Below, one piece after another: positions 10,986-22,601 of a stretch of 64,000 nucleotides of DNA (its first letter is position 1; each line of letters begins with the position of its first letter). The DNA is from Glandiceps talaboti (taxonomy: Eukaryota > Hemichordata > Enteropneusta > Spengelidae), in the NCBI RefSeq assembly GCF_964340395.1, contig NC_135554.1:10406475-10470474 (forward strand), read 5' to 3'. The position numbers and the translations under genes are program-made. Below the pieces are notes generated by a model that had not been told where the DNA came from, did no database searches, and saw only the letters and a list, made by a program, of their open reading frames with translations.

Positions 10986-13328
10986 AGAAAGTTGTTGTTT
11001 CTGGTCAGGAAATATTGCCTAAAGTGGTGTGACGATGCAATTTTTTTTGTTAATTGTTCATGATTAGTTGTGAAGTTTTCTTCCCTGAAATAGTAATTAA
11101 TATAGGGAGAATTACTATGTGTTTTTTCTTGGATATGCAGTCTGCATTGGTTGGACAAACACAATGTTTACAATGTTATGTGGGTTTGAATTTCGTTTAT
11201 TATTCGCAGGTTTTGTTTTTTTGTGTGCATATCCCGCGTATGTAGGGGATCGCAGAAGCCGAAGTGAAGTTGAGGATGGCAAGCTTTCCAGTGCTGAGAA
11301 TATAGGAGGTGAGCATTTGAACAACATGTCTGACAACTAACTTTCATTCACTATACAAAAAGTCATATTTGACCATGTCTTTCCACCGGGTAAATCATGG
11401 GCAGAGGATGTGTAAAGTGATGAGTATGAGACGAAGTTCCACCTTTGACTTAATTTACCCCTGGTGATCTCTAACACGGGGGTTGTAGACAGTCAAAAGT
11501 GATACTACGTCTTGTACTACCCCTGGACAGAGATGGAGGTTAGGTGGGTCACAGGTAGGAAAAAGGTTTGGTAAAGGTGATTAAATGTGACTTTTCGTAT
11601 AGTGGAAAATCACAAATATAGAGCTAAAATTCTTGCGTAAATTCCTATGTAAGAATTTCAGCTCTATATCTGTTATTTTATGCTTGCATAAATCATGAAA
11701 TTGCAAAACTATACCCTTACGGAAGGCATTCAGTTTAAATCTGGTTATTACATGAAATATGAACTTTTATACAATTTTTAGTTTGATGAGACTGTCGAGA
11801 TTTTAGTGATAGGTATACGACAGGCGAAGTTGTATTTGGTGGATTGGCGGAATCGTGAAAGTGGACACCTGGTGGAATTGTTTATACAATATGACTTCCA
11901 TGCTAGAAATGTTGCCTTCCTAAAGACTTTTATGGCCCAAAACGTACTTAATAGAATGTTGTACTGACAATCGTGAAATAATGCAAATAGGAACTATATA
12001 GGTCACAGAAATAATGAAGGCACGGGAACGAAAACTGCAGCGGTCTTATCACACCCAACTATAACGTGATCAATTTTGGACAGTCGGGGTTAATTGAGGT
12101 GAATTCAAAATATATATGTCTGCAATGTCATGGGCAGGTAGCACTGCGTCAATCAAGCGATTCTATTACAAAGTAGGGTAAATTCTTTTTCATGATACTA
12201 GTGATACTAATGTATTGTCCCATACTGTGATAAAAGCGTTAAATGAACAATTATTAGCACTTAAAAGTAGATCTACAGCGGCACAACGGCTCTTCATACT
12301 TTAACTTCCTGGTGAGCATACAGTGTATTGCAGCCACTGCTGCACTCGCACGGGACAAAAGCATTCATATTGCAGCCTCTATCCAACCAGACAGCCAATT
12401 ATACATTTCGATTGTTTTAGTCACAAGCTTGGTTCAAATATTGCCCAGGGAACTTAGTCAGTCCATCACTCTGTTTTAGTCACAAGCTTGGTTTAAATAT
12501 TGTCCAGTCCATCACTCCATATGTATGGCAATCTCAATTCCGTTTCAAAGTGATGCTGTAATATGCTCAGCAGTAAAAGAAACATCTAATCTATAAGTCC
12601 CCCACCCCTATCATTTGTGTCTTATTAACTGAAAAAGTGTGATATATTGACGTAAAAATAAACTTACTATTTCAGCATGTCGAGTTTCACATTCCTTTTC
12701 TGCATGTGCGTCATGGCTACCTATTCACTTTCAGGGTCGTTAAATGTCACCTGTTTGAACCTACACGATCATCAGCGACGTCGAAGATTTTGTTAACGTT
12801 ATCTGTTTTAATGTGCAGTAATGTAACTAAAATCTTCCAAAATGGAAGCCAGTATCACCTATATGCAGCATCAAAACGTTAAGACAGCTTTCCTTTTTGA
12901 ATAAATTATTTCGAGTAAATTGTTAACCAATCAAATCGCGCATATTAAGGCAAGCATTTAAACCAAACTTGAAAGCTGTGATAAAAATCACTACTTGGTA
13001 GATCAAATGACTTACATTGGTTATTACGCACACGCAATTCAACATAACTTTGAAGCAACGTGCGCTTAGTTTGTCTTGGTCAGCTATGAACTCTGTCATT
13101 CTGATGAGGATAGTCGACAAGACAAATCGACAATACGGAAATGTTATGTTATTATTGGGATGGGGGTGCCATTAACCAACATATAGTGTGAACGTTTTAC
13201 AATACTATGGTTTGCTGCAATTTACAGGTGTTTGGCCTGTGACAATTCCCGCTTTTTTAAAATAAAATTCCTTCAATCCACAATATCAAATGCCTTACCC
13301 CAAGTGTATAAATAATTACATGTCTTAC
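10986..13328. other. Intron 18/19, mostly unassigned
   Basis: An inverted repeat at 11617-11668 (arms around AAATTCTT and AAGAATTT within AGAGCT...AGCTCT) and an R1-type flank ACGGAAGGCATTCAGTTTAA near 11712. A 50-60 bp direct duplication lies at 12414-12521 (units begin GTTTTAGTCACAAGCTTGG). No coding evidence. Confidence 0.5.
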
Positions 13329-13581
13329 CACCCTCAACTGTCCGTACTTTATCCATTCTACTCCATGGACTTGCCTCATTATTGTTGATAAATCTAACTT
13401 GCACCTCATATTCTGTGTATGGTCTTAATTTATTCAGCATTAAGGATCTCTGCGTGCCATCCCTTTCGCTGGTCTGCTCATAATCATCTCCACTATTTTC
13501 CTCCCGATACCTGATGTCAAACCTGTCAATGTAGCCATTTTTCCCGTCATGATTACATTTAATCCTTTGAGGTTGTGGCAC
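13329..13581 (-). CDS. Tie: Exon 18: FN3 domain 2, second part
   Basis: 253 nt, phase 0 to 1, residues 1048-1131. YIDRFDIRYREE and LRPYTEYEVQVRF are typical FN3 C and F strands. Acceptor tcttaaacag, donor gtaagaca. Together with exon 17 it makes one FN3 domain that has no counterpart in the later FN3 set. Confidence 0.85.
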
Positions 13582-13789
13582 CTGTTTAAGATGAATAATT
13601 TCAAATCAATATCACCAACAGACCGACGTTACCAGTGTGAAAAACAAAAATACTTCAAATGTTAGCCATTTTTAAAAAATTTACAACATAATTCAGGGAT
13701 GGGAAGACTGTGTGTGTGTGTGCCCAATTGAAACGAATTTTGAGGCGCATATTCTTTAAGCTAATGTCTAGAAGTGATTAGGTTTTTGT

Positions 13790-14430
13790 AAACATGCCAT
13801 GAGTGAATACTAATGAGTTACTTGCATAATTAATGGTTTTCGGTAATTAGGCTATATCTCAAAATGCATGCTTCAAATTCAACAAAGGGCCCATATCCTG
13901 AATGGCTAGTTATTGTAGCTTTTAGTTTTGATGAGGATTGTTGATGTAGCTTTTAGATTTAATGAGTCATTTGCATAATTAATGATTTTCAGTAATTAGG
14001 TTATATATCAAAAATGCAACGTACAGATTCTGTATAATTTGATACATGCATTCATGATAGCAGGGTGCAAATGTCTCATGAATATTATTGATGTAATTAG
14101 TAATAGTTTTAATGAGTCTTTTGCATAATTAATGTTTTTCAGTAATTAGCACATTTCTTATTCAATATCATTTACTACGTACATCAACCATAGCATACTG
14201 TACAGCTTCTCTTCAGCTTTTGTGGTGTGATGCAGCTTTTAGTTTTAATGAGTCATTTGTACAAGATAATTTTCCTTAATAATTAATACTCTTCTAATTA
14301 TATCAAATTTGATACATACTTCAAACATAACTAATCGCATATGTTCTGTTGCATTCCAACAATTATTGTGTGTAGGAATGAAAATACGGAAGGCACCCAC
14401 TTTAAATCTGGTAAATCTTGTCCTCTTAAG
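13790..14430 (+). repeat. Dispersed repeat R1, about four 145-bp units
   Basis: Units start near 13808, 13957, 14105 and 14250 with AATGAGT-ATTTGCATAATTAATG variants. A flank ACGGAAGGCACCCACTTTAA at about 14385 closes the array. Confidence 0.8.
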
Positions 14431-14529
14431 ACACGTATCATATCCACATTGATAAATTAATTTCTGCATGACTGTTTGTCTTAAACTAAATAACTTTGAA
14501 GGTTAGTATGAATATAATAAAATAAAAAG

Positions 14530-14532
<3 letters not shown>

Positions 14533-14623
<91 letters not shown>

Positions 14624-14632
14624 CTCTCTCTT
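14533..14632. repeat. (CT)n microsatellite beside a splice donor
   Basis: About 50 CT units, interrupted once (TCTTCTC). On the transcribed strand this is a long (GA)n tract beginning about ten bases after the exon 17 donor. Confidence 0.95.
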
Positions 14633-14641
14633 TCACCTCAC

Positions 14642-14712
14642 CTCAATATCTATCCTGATAATCCTTGGTTGCGAAGAGGTAGCATTTCGTATTATTGGTC
14701 CTTGGTCGGGAA
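14642..14712 (-). CDS. Tie: Exon 17: FN3 domain 2, first part
   Basis: 71 nt, phase 1 to 0, residues 1024-1047, reading VPDQGPIIRNATSSQPRIIR then IDIE. Its right side has a good acceptor (gctattacag). The donor gtgagg at 14641 is followed within about ten bases by a roughly 100-bp (GA)n tract on the transcribed strand. An alternative donor four to five bases downstream would break the frame with exon 18. The frame join to VPQPQRIK supports the choice. Confidence 0.7.
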
Positions 14713-15145
14713 CTGTAATAGCAAATGGAACAATATATGTATTGAAAGTGTTTGATCATAATCTAAACTATTATATTTATATACAAAGATAATACTTAAA
14801 ATGTATAACATAGTGATGTATCTCTATAACATTCATATGTAAATTATTGTCATTAACACCATTTCCATAAGATACATGAATACTAAAAAGGTTATATCAA
14901 TTTATTTCTAAACATGCAAAGGGTTTAAATGTATGTATGCCAAACAAAAACTAATCAGATTAGACATAGTCATATAATGCACACAAAAGTTAAAAAAATA
15001 ATTTGAACCAACAGTTCTGTATTACTTATAATTCCGTTGGTGAATAACGCAGCTGGGAGATATTGCTAATTTGCAAATTATTATAACAAATTCTACCACC
15101 GAAACCTGCTGAATAATAGCTTTGAAATTTATATATATAGCTTTG

Positions 15146-15146
<1 letters not shown>

Positions 15147-15237
<91 letters not shown>
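15147..15237. repeat. (TA)n microsatellite at PLE B left border
   Basis: About 45 TA units abutting the inverted terminal repeat of PLE B. Confidence 0.95.
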
Positions 15238-15240
<3 letters not shown>

Positions 15241-15243
<3 letters not shown>

Positions 15244-15390
15244 GTTGAGGGTAGAAGAAAATCAAGTCGGGTTTTTCGTCTCTACAAGCCTGTTTCGTGA
15301 GTAAGTCACTCGTCAGGAGATGTTGATGTACTGAATATACCTCGTATAAATCGTGTGGTGTAAGGCGGGTTTTACCTAGGGTGTTGAGTG
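15241..15390 (-). repeat. PLE B inverted terminal copy
   Basis: Reverse complement of the 3' pseudo-LTR, including CACCCTAGGTAAAACCCGCC and the hammerhead. Its presence 5' of the direct copy is the usual Penelope arrangement. Confidence 0.9.
15279..15320 (-). ncRNA. Hammerhead ribozyme motif (PLE B, inverted copy)
   Basis: Minus strand: UCUC, CUGACGA, a GUGA/UCAC stem II with loop CUUAC, GAAA, stem III ACAG-GC-UUGU, A at position 17, then GAGA pairing with UCUC. All core positions fit; the variable position of CUGANGA is C. It sits on the transcribed strand of the host gene. Confidence 0.85.
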
Positions 15391-15424
15391 GTGGCATATA
15401 CGAGGTATATTCAGTACATCAACA

Positions 15425-15466
15425 TCTCCTGACGAGTGACTTACTCACGAAACAGGCTTGTAGAGA
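15425..15466 (+). ncRNA. Hammerhead ribozyme motif (PLE B, 5' direct repeat)
   Basis: Identical core to the inverted copy, in element sense, upstream of the open frame. In PLEs such ribozymes are thought to process the element RNA. Confidence 0.85.
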
Positions 15467-15616
15467 CGAAAAACCCGACTTGATTTTCTTCTACCATCAA
15501 CATATACTCCGCTCTGCGTGCAGACGTATCGAGCACTGTACTACGGACAAATCTTACCACTGACTTCCTAACCTGCTCCAAGCTCACACTTGTAGAGCAC
15601 TCTTCGATAACCCGCA

Positions 15617-17734
15617 ATGGAGAAATTCAACATCGACTACTCACCAAAGAATATACCCCTCCCTTCACACAACGATTACCTACTTCGCCTCATCGAAAAG
15701 ACCGAACAGTTCCTATGAAGAATGCGTTGGAAAGCTTTCTTCTTCCTCAACCCCAGCGCAACGTCTTCAACCACAAATACATACGGCTTCAAGTCTACAA
15801 AGAACCCCCCTCCAATCGACGAGCTCAAGGAATTCGAAGACGACATACTAAGGATGATCCAATCTACAAAGTTCAAGCAACTAAACAACCCGCTCCTGAA
15901 AAAGCTTGCAGACGACACCAAACGCATCAAAGACGAAACCAGCCTTATAATCACCGCCGACAAGAGGACAAACTACTACAAACTTAAACCAAAAACATAC
16001 AACGACCTCCTAAAACAAAACGTCACAAAATCCTACAAACACGCACAACCCAACACCACACAAGCAATCCATACAGAAAACAAAAAGATCGCAACGAAAC
16101 TACACATCGATGACAGAGTAGATACTACAGCATACAAAGAAGCATTCATCACACTCAAAGACCACAAACCGAATTTCAGCAACAAACCTACCTGCCGGCT
16201 TATCAACCCCGCAAAATCCGAGATAGGCAAAATCAGTAAACAAATACTCGACCGAATCAACACAAAAATTCTAAATTCGACAAAGTTCAACCAATGGAAG
16301 AATACAGCATCAGTAATCGAATGGTTCAAAGCCATCGAAAACAAACAAGCCCACAACTTCATCAGCTTCGATGTTGTAGAATTCTACCCATCAATCAGCC
16401 AAGACCTCCTCAACAGAGCACTGACATTTGCCTCAGACTACGACAGCATCACAGCCGACGAACGTAACATCATCCTCCATGCCAAGAACTCTGTCCTTAT
16501 ACATAAACAACAACCCTGGGAAAAGAAAGGCAACACAACATTCGACGTAACAATGGGCAGTTATGATGGTGCCAAAACATGCGAGCTGGTAGGAAGCTTC
16601 CTCCTCTCCCAACTACAAGGCCCTGATATCATCATAGGGCTATACAGAGATGACGGATTAGCCGTTTCGAACACATCACCAAGAGACACAGAAAACATCA
16701 AGAAAAACATATGCCGCATTTTCCACCTCAACGGACTACGCATAACAATAGAAGCCAACAAACAGATAATCAACTTTTTAGATGTCACCCTCAACTTGAG
16801 CAACGATACGTACCGGCCCTACACAAAGCCCGACACCATCCTGCAATACGTACACAGAGATAGCAACCACCCACAAACCACGACTAAGAGCATACCCACT
16901 GGTATTAACAAACGCCTATCATTACACTCTTCGAACAAAGCATCTTTCGACCAAGCCGCACCTCCATACCAAAAAGCACTCTACGAGAGCGGATACAAAT
17001 ACACACTACACTACGAGCCGACCACGACCTCTAGACGAAGAAACAGACAACGGAAAGACATATTATGGTACAACCCCCCATTCAGCAAAAATGTTAGCAC
17101 CAACATCGGACACAGATTCCTCAGCCTTGTAGACAAACACTTCCACAAAGATCATAAACTCAGAAAAATCTTCAACCGCAACACCGTTAAAATCAGTTAC
17201 AGCTGCATGAATAACATCGAGCATGTCATCAACAACCACAAGAAACGCATCCTTATTTCACACGAACGCACCAACACCACCGTAAACAGCACCAATGCCG
17301 ATAAAACATGCAACTGTCGGCAAAAGAAAACATGCCCGCTCAACGAAAACTGCCTACAGAAATCTGTAATCTACCAAGCAGCCGTCACACGCAAGGACAA
17401 CGACATTACAGAAACATACATCGGGCTCACAGAAAACGAGTTTAAGACAAGGTACAGAAACCATACAGCATCATTCCGACACACTAAACATAGGAACTCT
17501 ACGGAACTCAGCAAACATATCTGGACCCTCAAGGATAAAAACATCGACCACTCCATTTCCTGGCGACCACTTTCATCCCACCCAACCTACAATAGCGCAA
17601 GCAAGAAGTGCAATTTATGCCTCAAAGAAAAGTTCTTTATTATCTGCCGACCCGAACTATCCACATTAAATAAACGAAATGAACTTATATCCTCTTGCCG
17701 CCATCGAAATAAAACATTGTTGTGTAACACCTGA
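15617..17734 (+). pseudogene. PLE B reverse transcriptase with GIY-YIG endonuclease, one nonsense codon
   Basis: From ATG 15617 the frame reads MEKFNIDYSPKNIPLP, hits TGA at 15716-15718, and then continues open for 670 codons from the ATG at 15722 to TGA. Numbering from 15722: FDVVEFYPSIS is the RT motif-A region; MGSYDGAKTCELVG follows; GLYRDDGLAV holds the catalytic pair D310-D311; a CNC...C...C zinc motif starts near residue 530; the GIY-YIG domain spans about 545-640 (VIYQAAV, ETYIGLT, FKTRYRNH). In PLEs RT copies the RNA and the endonuclease nicks the target. Length and motif set are complete apart from the stop codon. Confidence 0.92.
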
Positions 17735-17776
17735 CCAATCGCACACATAATTGACACCTTTTGTACAAACAAAAGC

Positions 17777-17987
17777 ACCACTCAACACCCTAGGTAAAAC
17801 CCGCCTTACACCACACGATTTATACGAGGTATATTCAGTACATCAACATCTCCTGACGAGTGACTTACTCACGAAACAGGCTTGTAGAGACGAAAAACCC
17901 GACTTGATTTTCTTCTACCATCAACATATACTCCGACGTATCAGACGTATCGAGCACTGTACTACGGACAAATCTTACCACTAACTT

Positions 17988-17990
<3 letters not shown>
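17777..17990 (+). repeat. PLE B 3' pseudo-LTR with terminal tail
   Basis: Direct copy of the 5' repeat. It ends with GACGTATCGAGCACTGTACT and ACCACTAACTTCC before (TA)n. The tail is also present, slightly longer, in the 5' direct copy (15504-15570). Confidence 0.9.
17849..17890 (+). ncRNA. Hammerhead ribozyme motif (PLE B, 3' repeat)
   Basis: Third identical copy, in the 3' pseudo-LTR about 115 bp downstream of the stop codon. The 5' and 3' sense copies could release a unit-length RNA. Confidence 0.85.

Positions 17991-18074
<84 letters not shown>
17991..18074. repeat. (TA)n microsatellite
   Basis: Directly follows the PLE B tail. Confidence 0.95.
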
Positions 18075-18078
<4 letters not shown>

Positions 18079-18132
18079 TTGCTCTGCCACTGCGGTATAG
18101 AGCACTGTCTTAGCAGATTGATACTCACCGAG

Positions 18133-18135
<3 letters not shown>
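18075..18135 (+). mobile_element. Isolated PLE tail (family D) between two (TA)n tracts
   Basis: Holds GCTCTGCCACTGCGGTATAG followed by AGCACTGTCTTA and GATACTCACCGAGTT. The same sequence occurs at 49640-49700. No other part of an element is present, so this is either a severely truncated insertion or a shuffled tail. Confidence 0.75.

Positions 18136-18226
<91 letters not shown>
18136..18226. repeat. (TA)n microsatellite
   Basis: Second TA tract, on the far side of the isolated PLE tail. Confidence 0.95.
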
Positions 18227-18229
<3 letters not shown>

Positions 18230-18267
18230 GCTCAGTAAACATTGTGCGAACCGTCTTGGTGTGTGTG

Positions 18268-18381
<114 letters not shown>

Positions 18382-18642
18382 CACGGAATGCGAAATCTTC
18401 AGACACGTTTCACACATCACTACAAGTTTTAGTGTTCCTAGGTCTACAACTTTAAAACGCTAAGCTTATAATAGTGTGTGAAAGTGTTTACGGTTGATAT
18501 AAATTGAACACTTGTAGCATAATTTGTTATTCTAGACCTGTGTTTTACAAAAGTGTCAGTACACTTTTACTGCTTGACCTAAATTGCAACCGTTGTTTTC
18601 TTACTTTATATGACAATTTTAAAAAGAAACATGGGTACTTAC

Positions 18643-18975
18643 CACCACATAAAGTAATGTTTGTTGTAAAGGTGTCTTTGCTTCCCTCTCCCTTTGGTCC
18701 CGGTCTCTTGACAGTCACTGTGAAATCATAACTAGTTGACCACTGTAATCCAGTAATGGTTGTACTGTAACTTGTCTTACTAGGGTCTTGTACAACGATA
18801 TTATGATGCATAGTCCAGTTATTATTTTCTCCTGACTGTTCGTAGTACACATTGTAAGCCTCTACTGGTCCATCACCTATGTCAGTTGATTCAATCCATT
18901 TCTGCCAGGTAATAGTTGCGTTAGTAGCTTCAACAGTCACAGTTGGGGTATTGGTTGAGGCAAATCTTGGCAGTT
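18643..18975 (-). CDS. Tie: Exon 16: FN3 domain 1
   Basis: 333 nt, phase 1-1, residues 913-1023, a whole FN3 domain in one exon. ELPRFAST start, IGDGPVEAYNVYY strand, GLQWSTSYDFTVTVKRPGPK end. The GDGP and charged R-G-x-x-GEG segments match the first FN3 of Tie receptors. Nearly identical over long stretches to the FN3-4 exon (8995-9324). Confidence 0.88.
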
Positions 18976-19293
18976 CTAATATATATACAATAAATATATC
19001 AAATTAGTACTATCAGCACAACTTTCAAAAACATCGCACATTCCATTAATGAAATAACTACAGTGGACATGAAATGAAATAAATGATGAAAATATGCAAA
19101 ATGAATTTAAAAACAGTGCACATTCGATTATTGAAGAAAATTAGAGTTGAATTAAAGTAAAATAAATGAAATGAATAAAATTTATTTCATCAGATACCAA
19201 TAATGAGCTACACTTTCAAAGCGCATACATATGATACAAATATGTAAAATTTCAAAACAAAATAATGTAACTCAACGAACATACAGAATGAAA

Positions 19294-19344
<51 letters not shown>

Positions 19345-20224
19345 TACATGCATATTTTTCTAAATACATAACTCAATAATGTAAAATTCTTAAAATACGA
19401 GGACATTAAAGGCAGTTGAACAAATGTACTCATATGCATAAACATACAACGATATATACAGTGCCATGTATAGACACATAACTCAATAATGAAAAGTGTT
19501 TATAATACAACGACAGTAAAAACTATACGTAGCAACGCGGGGTTTATATGAGTGTAAACACACAAGCACAAATATGTATTGTTTTGGATTATGTTTCTGT
19601 ATTCATGTGACTTTTTCAGTGTTATAAACATGAATATATAACTCATCTCATCACTAGCTCATGTCTATAATTACAGCATGCAGGTAGTACCTAATTTATG
19701 ACCTTATAAGATAGTATTTAATTATATCTTTGGTAAATCTTTGATATATTTTGCTACATGTCTGATGCTTTCTCATCTTTCATGAAGGAAGAAATTATGG
19801 ACTATTCACTCTCTATGAAATTCACACCAGAGTTATGCATTAATAAAGAAAATCGTCTTCAAGTGAGATATGCCCTGTCTATCCCATTGCATCGCTATAC
19901 ATAAGCATATAAGAATATTAATAAGGGGTTGGGTTACTCATTATCCTTTGCTTGTAACTGTTAGTGTACCACTTGAAGCAATAAAGAATGTAGTGTTTTG
20001 ATTGTACTCTATGACGCGGGTTATCTTTCCTTGCCCATTAAGCCGAATACCTGTCAACTCGCTAACAAGACCAGGATTAAGAACGTAATATGGTTACACT
20101 TCAATATAGATGAAAGTGCTGTCCAACTGTCACCGACATTGGATCTGTGATTGGGAGGATGGGGTTCCCTGTGTTAAAAGTTAACATTTCGAAAGCATCT
20201 CCACACACTGTCCTTGTAACTTAC
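18976..20224. other. Intron 15/16, nothing recognised except (CA)n
   Basis: A (CA)n tract at 19300-19341. The remainder is AT-rich without coding signal. Confidence 0.45.
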
Positions 20225-20518
20225 CATACACGCTTACTACTATTGTTTTTGTGGCTGTGTTAAATGGAGGTAACTGAAGCATACAGGTATACCGATCATT
20301 TACATTCACTGTAACACCAGTAAAGTTTGCAGTATACACGTAACTTGACTCTTCTTGGATACCATTGGCAGACAACCATGATGAAGACCCCGAAAGTTGA
20401 ATCTGGATTTCATTAGATTCAGGTTCGCGAATACTATAGCTTTTACAGATGAAATAAGTTTCTTCATCTGGATTTACTTTAACATTCATGAAGTCAACTA
20501 TATTGGGGGGAATGACCT
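20225..20518 (-). CDS. Tie: Exon 15: Ig domain 3 (Tie Ig3 type)
   Basis: 294 nt, phase 1-1, residues 815-912. VIPPNIVDFMNVKVNPDEE start. The IVD, ICK and YTC positions parallel vertebrate Tie Ig3, which lies between the EGF block and the first FN3, exactly as here. Has both core cysteines (FICK and RYTCML), unlike Ig1 and Ig2. Acceptor tttcttgcag, donor gtaagtta. Confidence 0.87.
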
Positions 20519-20778
20519 CTGCAAGAAATCAAACAATGAGGATTATTAGCGATCTACAAAATACATAGATATTCTGATACCTGACTGTTTTGATTGTATC
20601 TATAACGTGTATTTATAAGAGCACGTTTATTGATGACCCAATTCTTTCTCCAAAAGGATATTAATTGATCATTGGCAATTTGTATATATGCATGTAAGTA
20701 TGTACGTAATGAAATGGATTTGAGGAAAAAAATATACGTTTACGAGTCGAACCCACGTCCCCATAATGTAAATGTAAT

Positions 20779-20990
20779 TTGCGCCCCACGCTTGTGGAAT
20801 GTTCTGCCGTCGTATATGCAGTGTCACTACATTCCAGGCATTTAAATCAGGTCTAAAACCTATTTCCCCAACAAGATTTTTGCTTGATTCTGTTTTTGTA
20901 CTCGTTTTTCTGTGCTTTGTAAAGCACATTGTGGTAGTTTTTATGGAATGCGCTATATAAGAAAATTATCTTAGATTAGATTAGATTAGA
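20779..20990 (+). mobile_element. L2/CR1-like LINE 3' end, decayed
   Basis: PRLWNVLPSYMQC in one frame and TTFQAFKSGLK in the next match the conserved C-terminal segment of L2/CR1-type reverse transcriptases (normally APxLWNxLPxxIR...FKxxLKT). Downstream come GTGCTTTGTAAAGCACATTG and GCGCTATATAAGAAAATTAT, the typical tail, and a (TTAGA)n end. 5' truncated and frameshifted. Confidence 0.7.
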
Positions 20991-22260
20991 CTATCAAGAA
21001 TTCTCTATCCAGCTGAGGTAACGCATCAGCTGGCGAATTCCGTGTGCGTCCTGGTGTGTTCGCTTTAATGTATGTATGTATGTATGTATGTATGTATGTA
21101 TGTATGTATGTATGTATGTATGTATGTATGTATGTATGTATTCATGGCTGTCTGTCTGTACACACACACATACATATTTATGTAAACTATGTATGTATGT
21201 ATGTATGTATGTATGTATGTATGTATGTCTAAGACCTTTTTCCCCAACAAGATTTTTGCTTGATTCTGTTTTTGTACTCGTGTTTCTGTGCTTTGTAAAG
21301 CACATTGTGGTAGTTTTTATGGAATGCGCTATATAAGAAAATTATCTTAGATTAGATTAGATTAGACTATCAAGAATTCTCTATCCAGCTGAGGTAACGC
21401 ATCAGCTGGCGAATTCCGTGTGCGTCCTGGTGTGTTCGCTTTAATGTATGTATGTATGTATGTATGTATGTATGTATGTATGTATGTATGTATGTATGTA
21501 TGTATGTATGTATTCATGGCTGTCTGTCTGTACACACACACATACATATTTATGTAAACTATGTATGTATGTATGTATGTATGTATGTATGTATGTATGT
21601 ATGTATGTATGTATGTATGTATGTATGTCTAAGACCTTTTTCCCCAACAAGATTTTTGCTTGATTCTGTTTTTGTACTCGTGTTTCTGTGCTTTGTAAAG
21701 CACATTGTGGTAGTTTTTATGGAATGCGCTATATAAGAAAATTATCTTAGATTAGATTAGATTAGACTATCAAGAATTCTCTATCCAGCTGAGGTAACGC
21801 ATCAGCTGGCGAATTCCGTGTGCGTCCCGGTGTGTTCCCTTTAATGTATGTATGTATGTATGTATGTATGTATGTATGTATGTATGTATGTATGTATGTA
21901 TGTATGTATGTATGTCACATGTATGTATGTATGTATGAATGAATGCATGCATGCATGCATGTATGTTTGCATGTATGTATGCATATATGTATGTATGTAT
22001 GTGTGTATGTATGTATGTATGTATGTATGTATGTATGTATGTATGTATGTATTCATGGCTGTCTGTCTGTACACACATACATATTATGAATTTTGTTATG
22101 TATGTATGTGTATGTACATACGTACATTCAGACAGATATAGACACATACATACATACATACATACATACATACATACATACATACATACATGCATGCATA
22201 CATACATACATACATACATACATACATACATACATACATTACATTACATTACATTGCGTG
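20987..22260. repeat. Tandem duplication of LINE tail with (TATG)n blocks
   Basis: Blocks beginning CTATCAAGAATTCTCTATCC start near 20991, 21367 and 21767. Each is followed by (TATG)n; the first two continue with a CATGGCTGTCTGTCTGTACA segment, more (TATG)n, and the LINE tail again. The last block runs into a long mosaic of TATG, GCATG and CATA units. Lies between exons 14 and 15. Confidence 0.85.
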
Positions 22261-22345
22261 ATGAATAGACGTATGTATGTATGTATGTATGTATGTATGT
22301 ATGTATGTATGTATGTATGTATGTCTGTCTGTCTGTCTAACTGTC
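22261..22345. repeat. (TATG)n(TCTG)n
   Basis: About 14 TATG units then TCTG units, close to the exon 14 donor side. Confidence 0.9.
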
Positions 22346-22445
22346 AAAATGCCCGCTTTCCCAAATGTTTACATATCTGTACTTCCTTCCCATTTATGTG
22401 TGTGGTTCAACTTAATAAATGATATATTCACATATTTCAACTTAC

Positions 22446-22601
22446 TTCCTTGGCATTCATTATTTATGGCAGAAGTCCATCCTTGAGCACATCCAGTAGT
22501 CGGACAGGCACCCGTGGACCTATTACATGCTGCATTGTCTTTACAGTGACAGTTGTAGTTACAAAGGTCGCCGTACATACCAACTGGACAGTTATCAGGT
22601 A
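22446..22601 (-). CDS. Tie: Exon 14: EGF-like D' (second block)
   Basis: 156 nt, phase 1-1, residues 763-814. PDNCPVGMYGDLCNYNCHC start, CAQGWTSAINNECQG end, three codons longer than exon 7. The GWTS...NEC end departs from the usual GW.G..C. Last EGF before Ig3. The intron behind it is dominated by TATG/TACA arrays. Confidence 0.88.

Larger units (their letters stand above)
15241..17990 (+). mobile_element. Penelope-like element B, almost complete
   Basis: Organisation: inverted terminal copy 15241-15390, direct pseudo-LTR 15391-15570, open reading frame 15617-17734, then the 3' pseudo-LTR 17777-17990 followed by (TA)n. The inverted copy matches the reverse complement of 17779-17928 along its whole length. 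Three hammerhead motifs are present. This inverted-plus-direct terminal structure is characteristic of Penelope elements. It lies in the exon 16/17 intron, antisense to the host gene. Confidence 0.92.

Noticed and set aside
10928-11340. Opposing open frames in the exon 18/19 intron
   Set aside because: No homology or domain signature and no splice-compatible phase with the Tie-like gene.
15676-17781. Minus-strand open frames opposite the PLE B reverse transcriptase
   Set aside because: Shadows of the plus-strand coding sequence; no domain in the minus frames.
20669-20929. Minus-strand frame at the L2-like tail
   Set aside because: Antisense to the plus-strand LINE C-terminal segment; a shadow frame.
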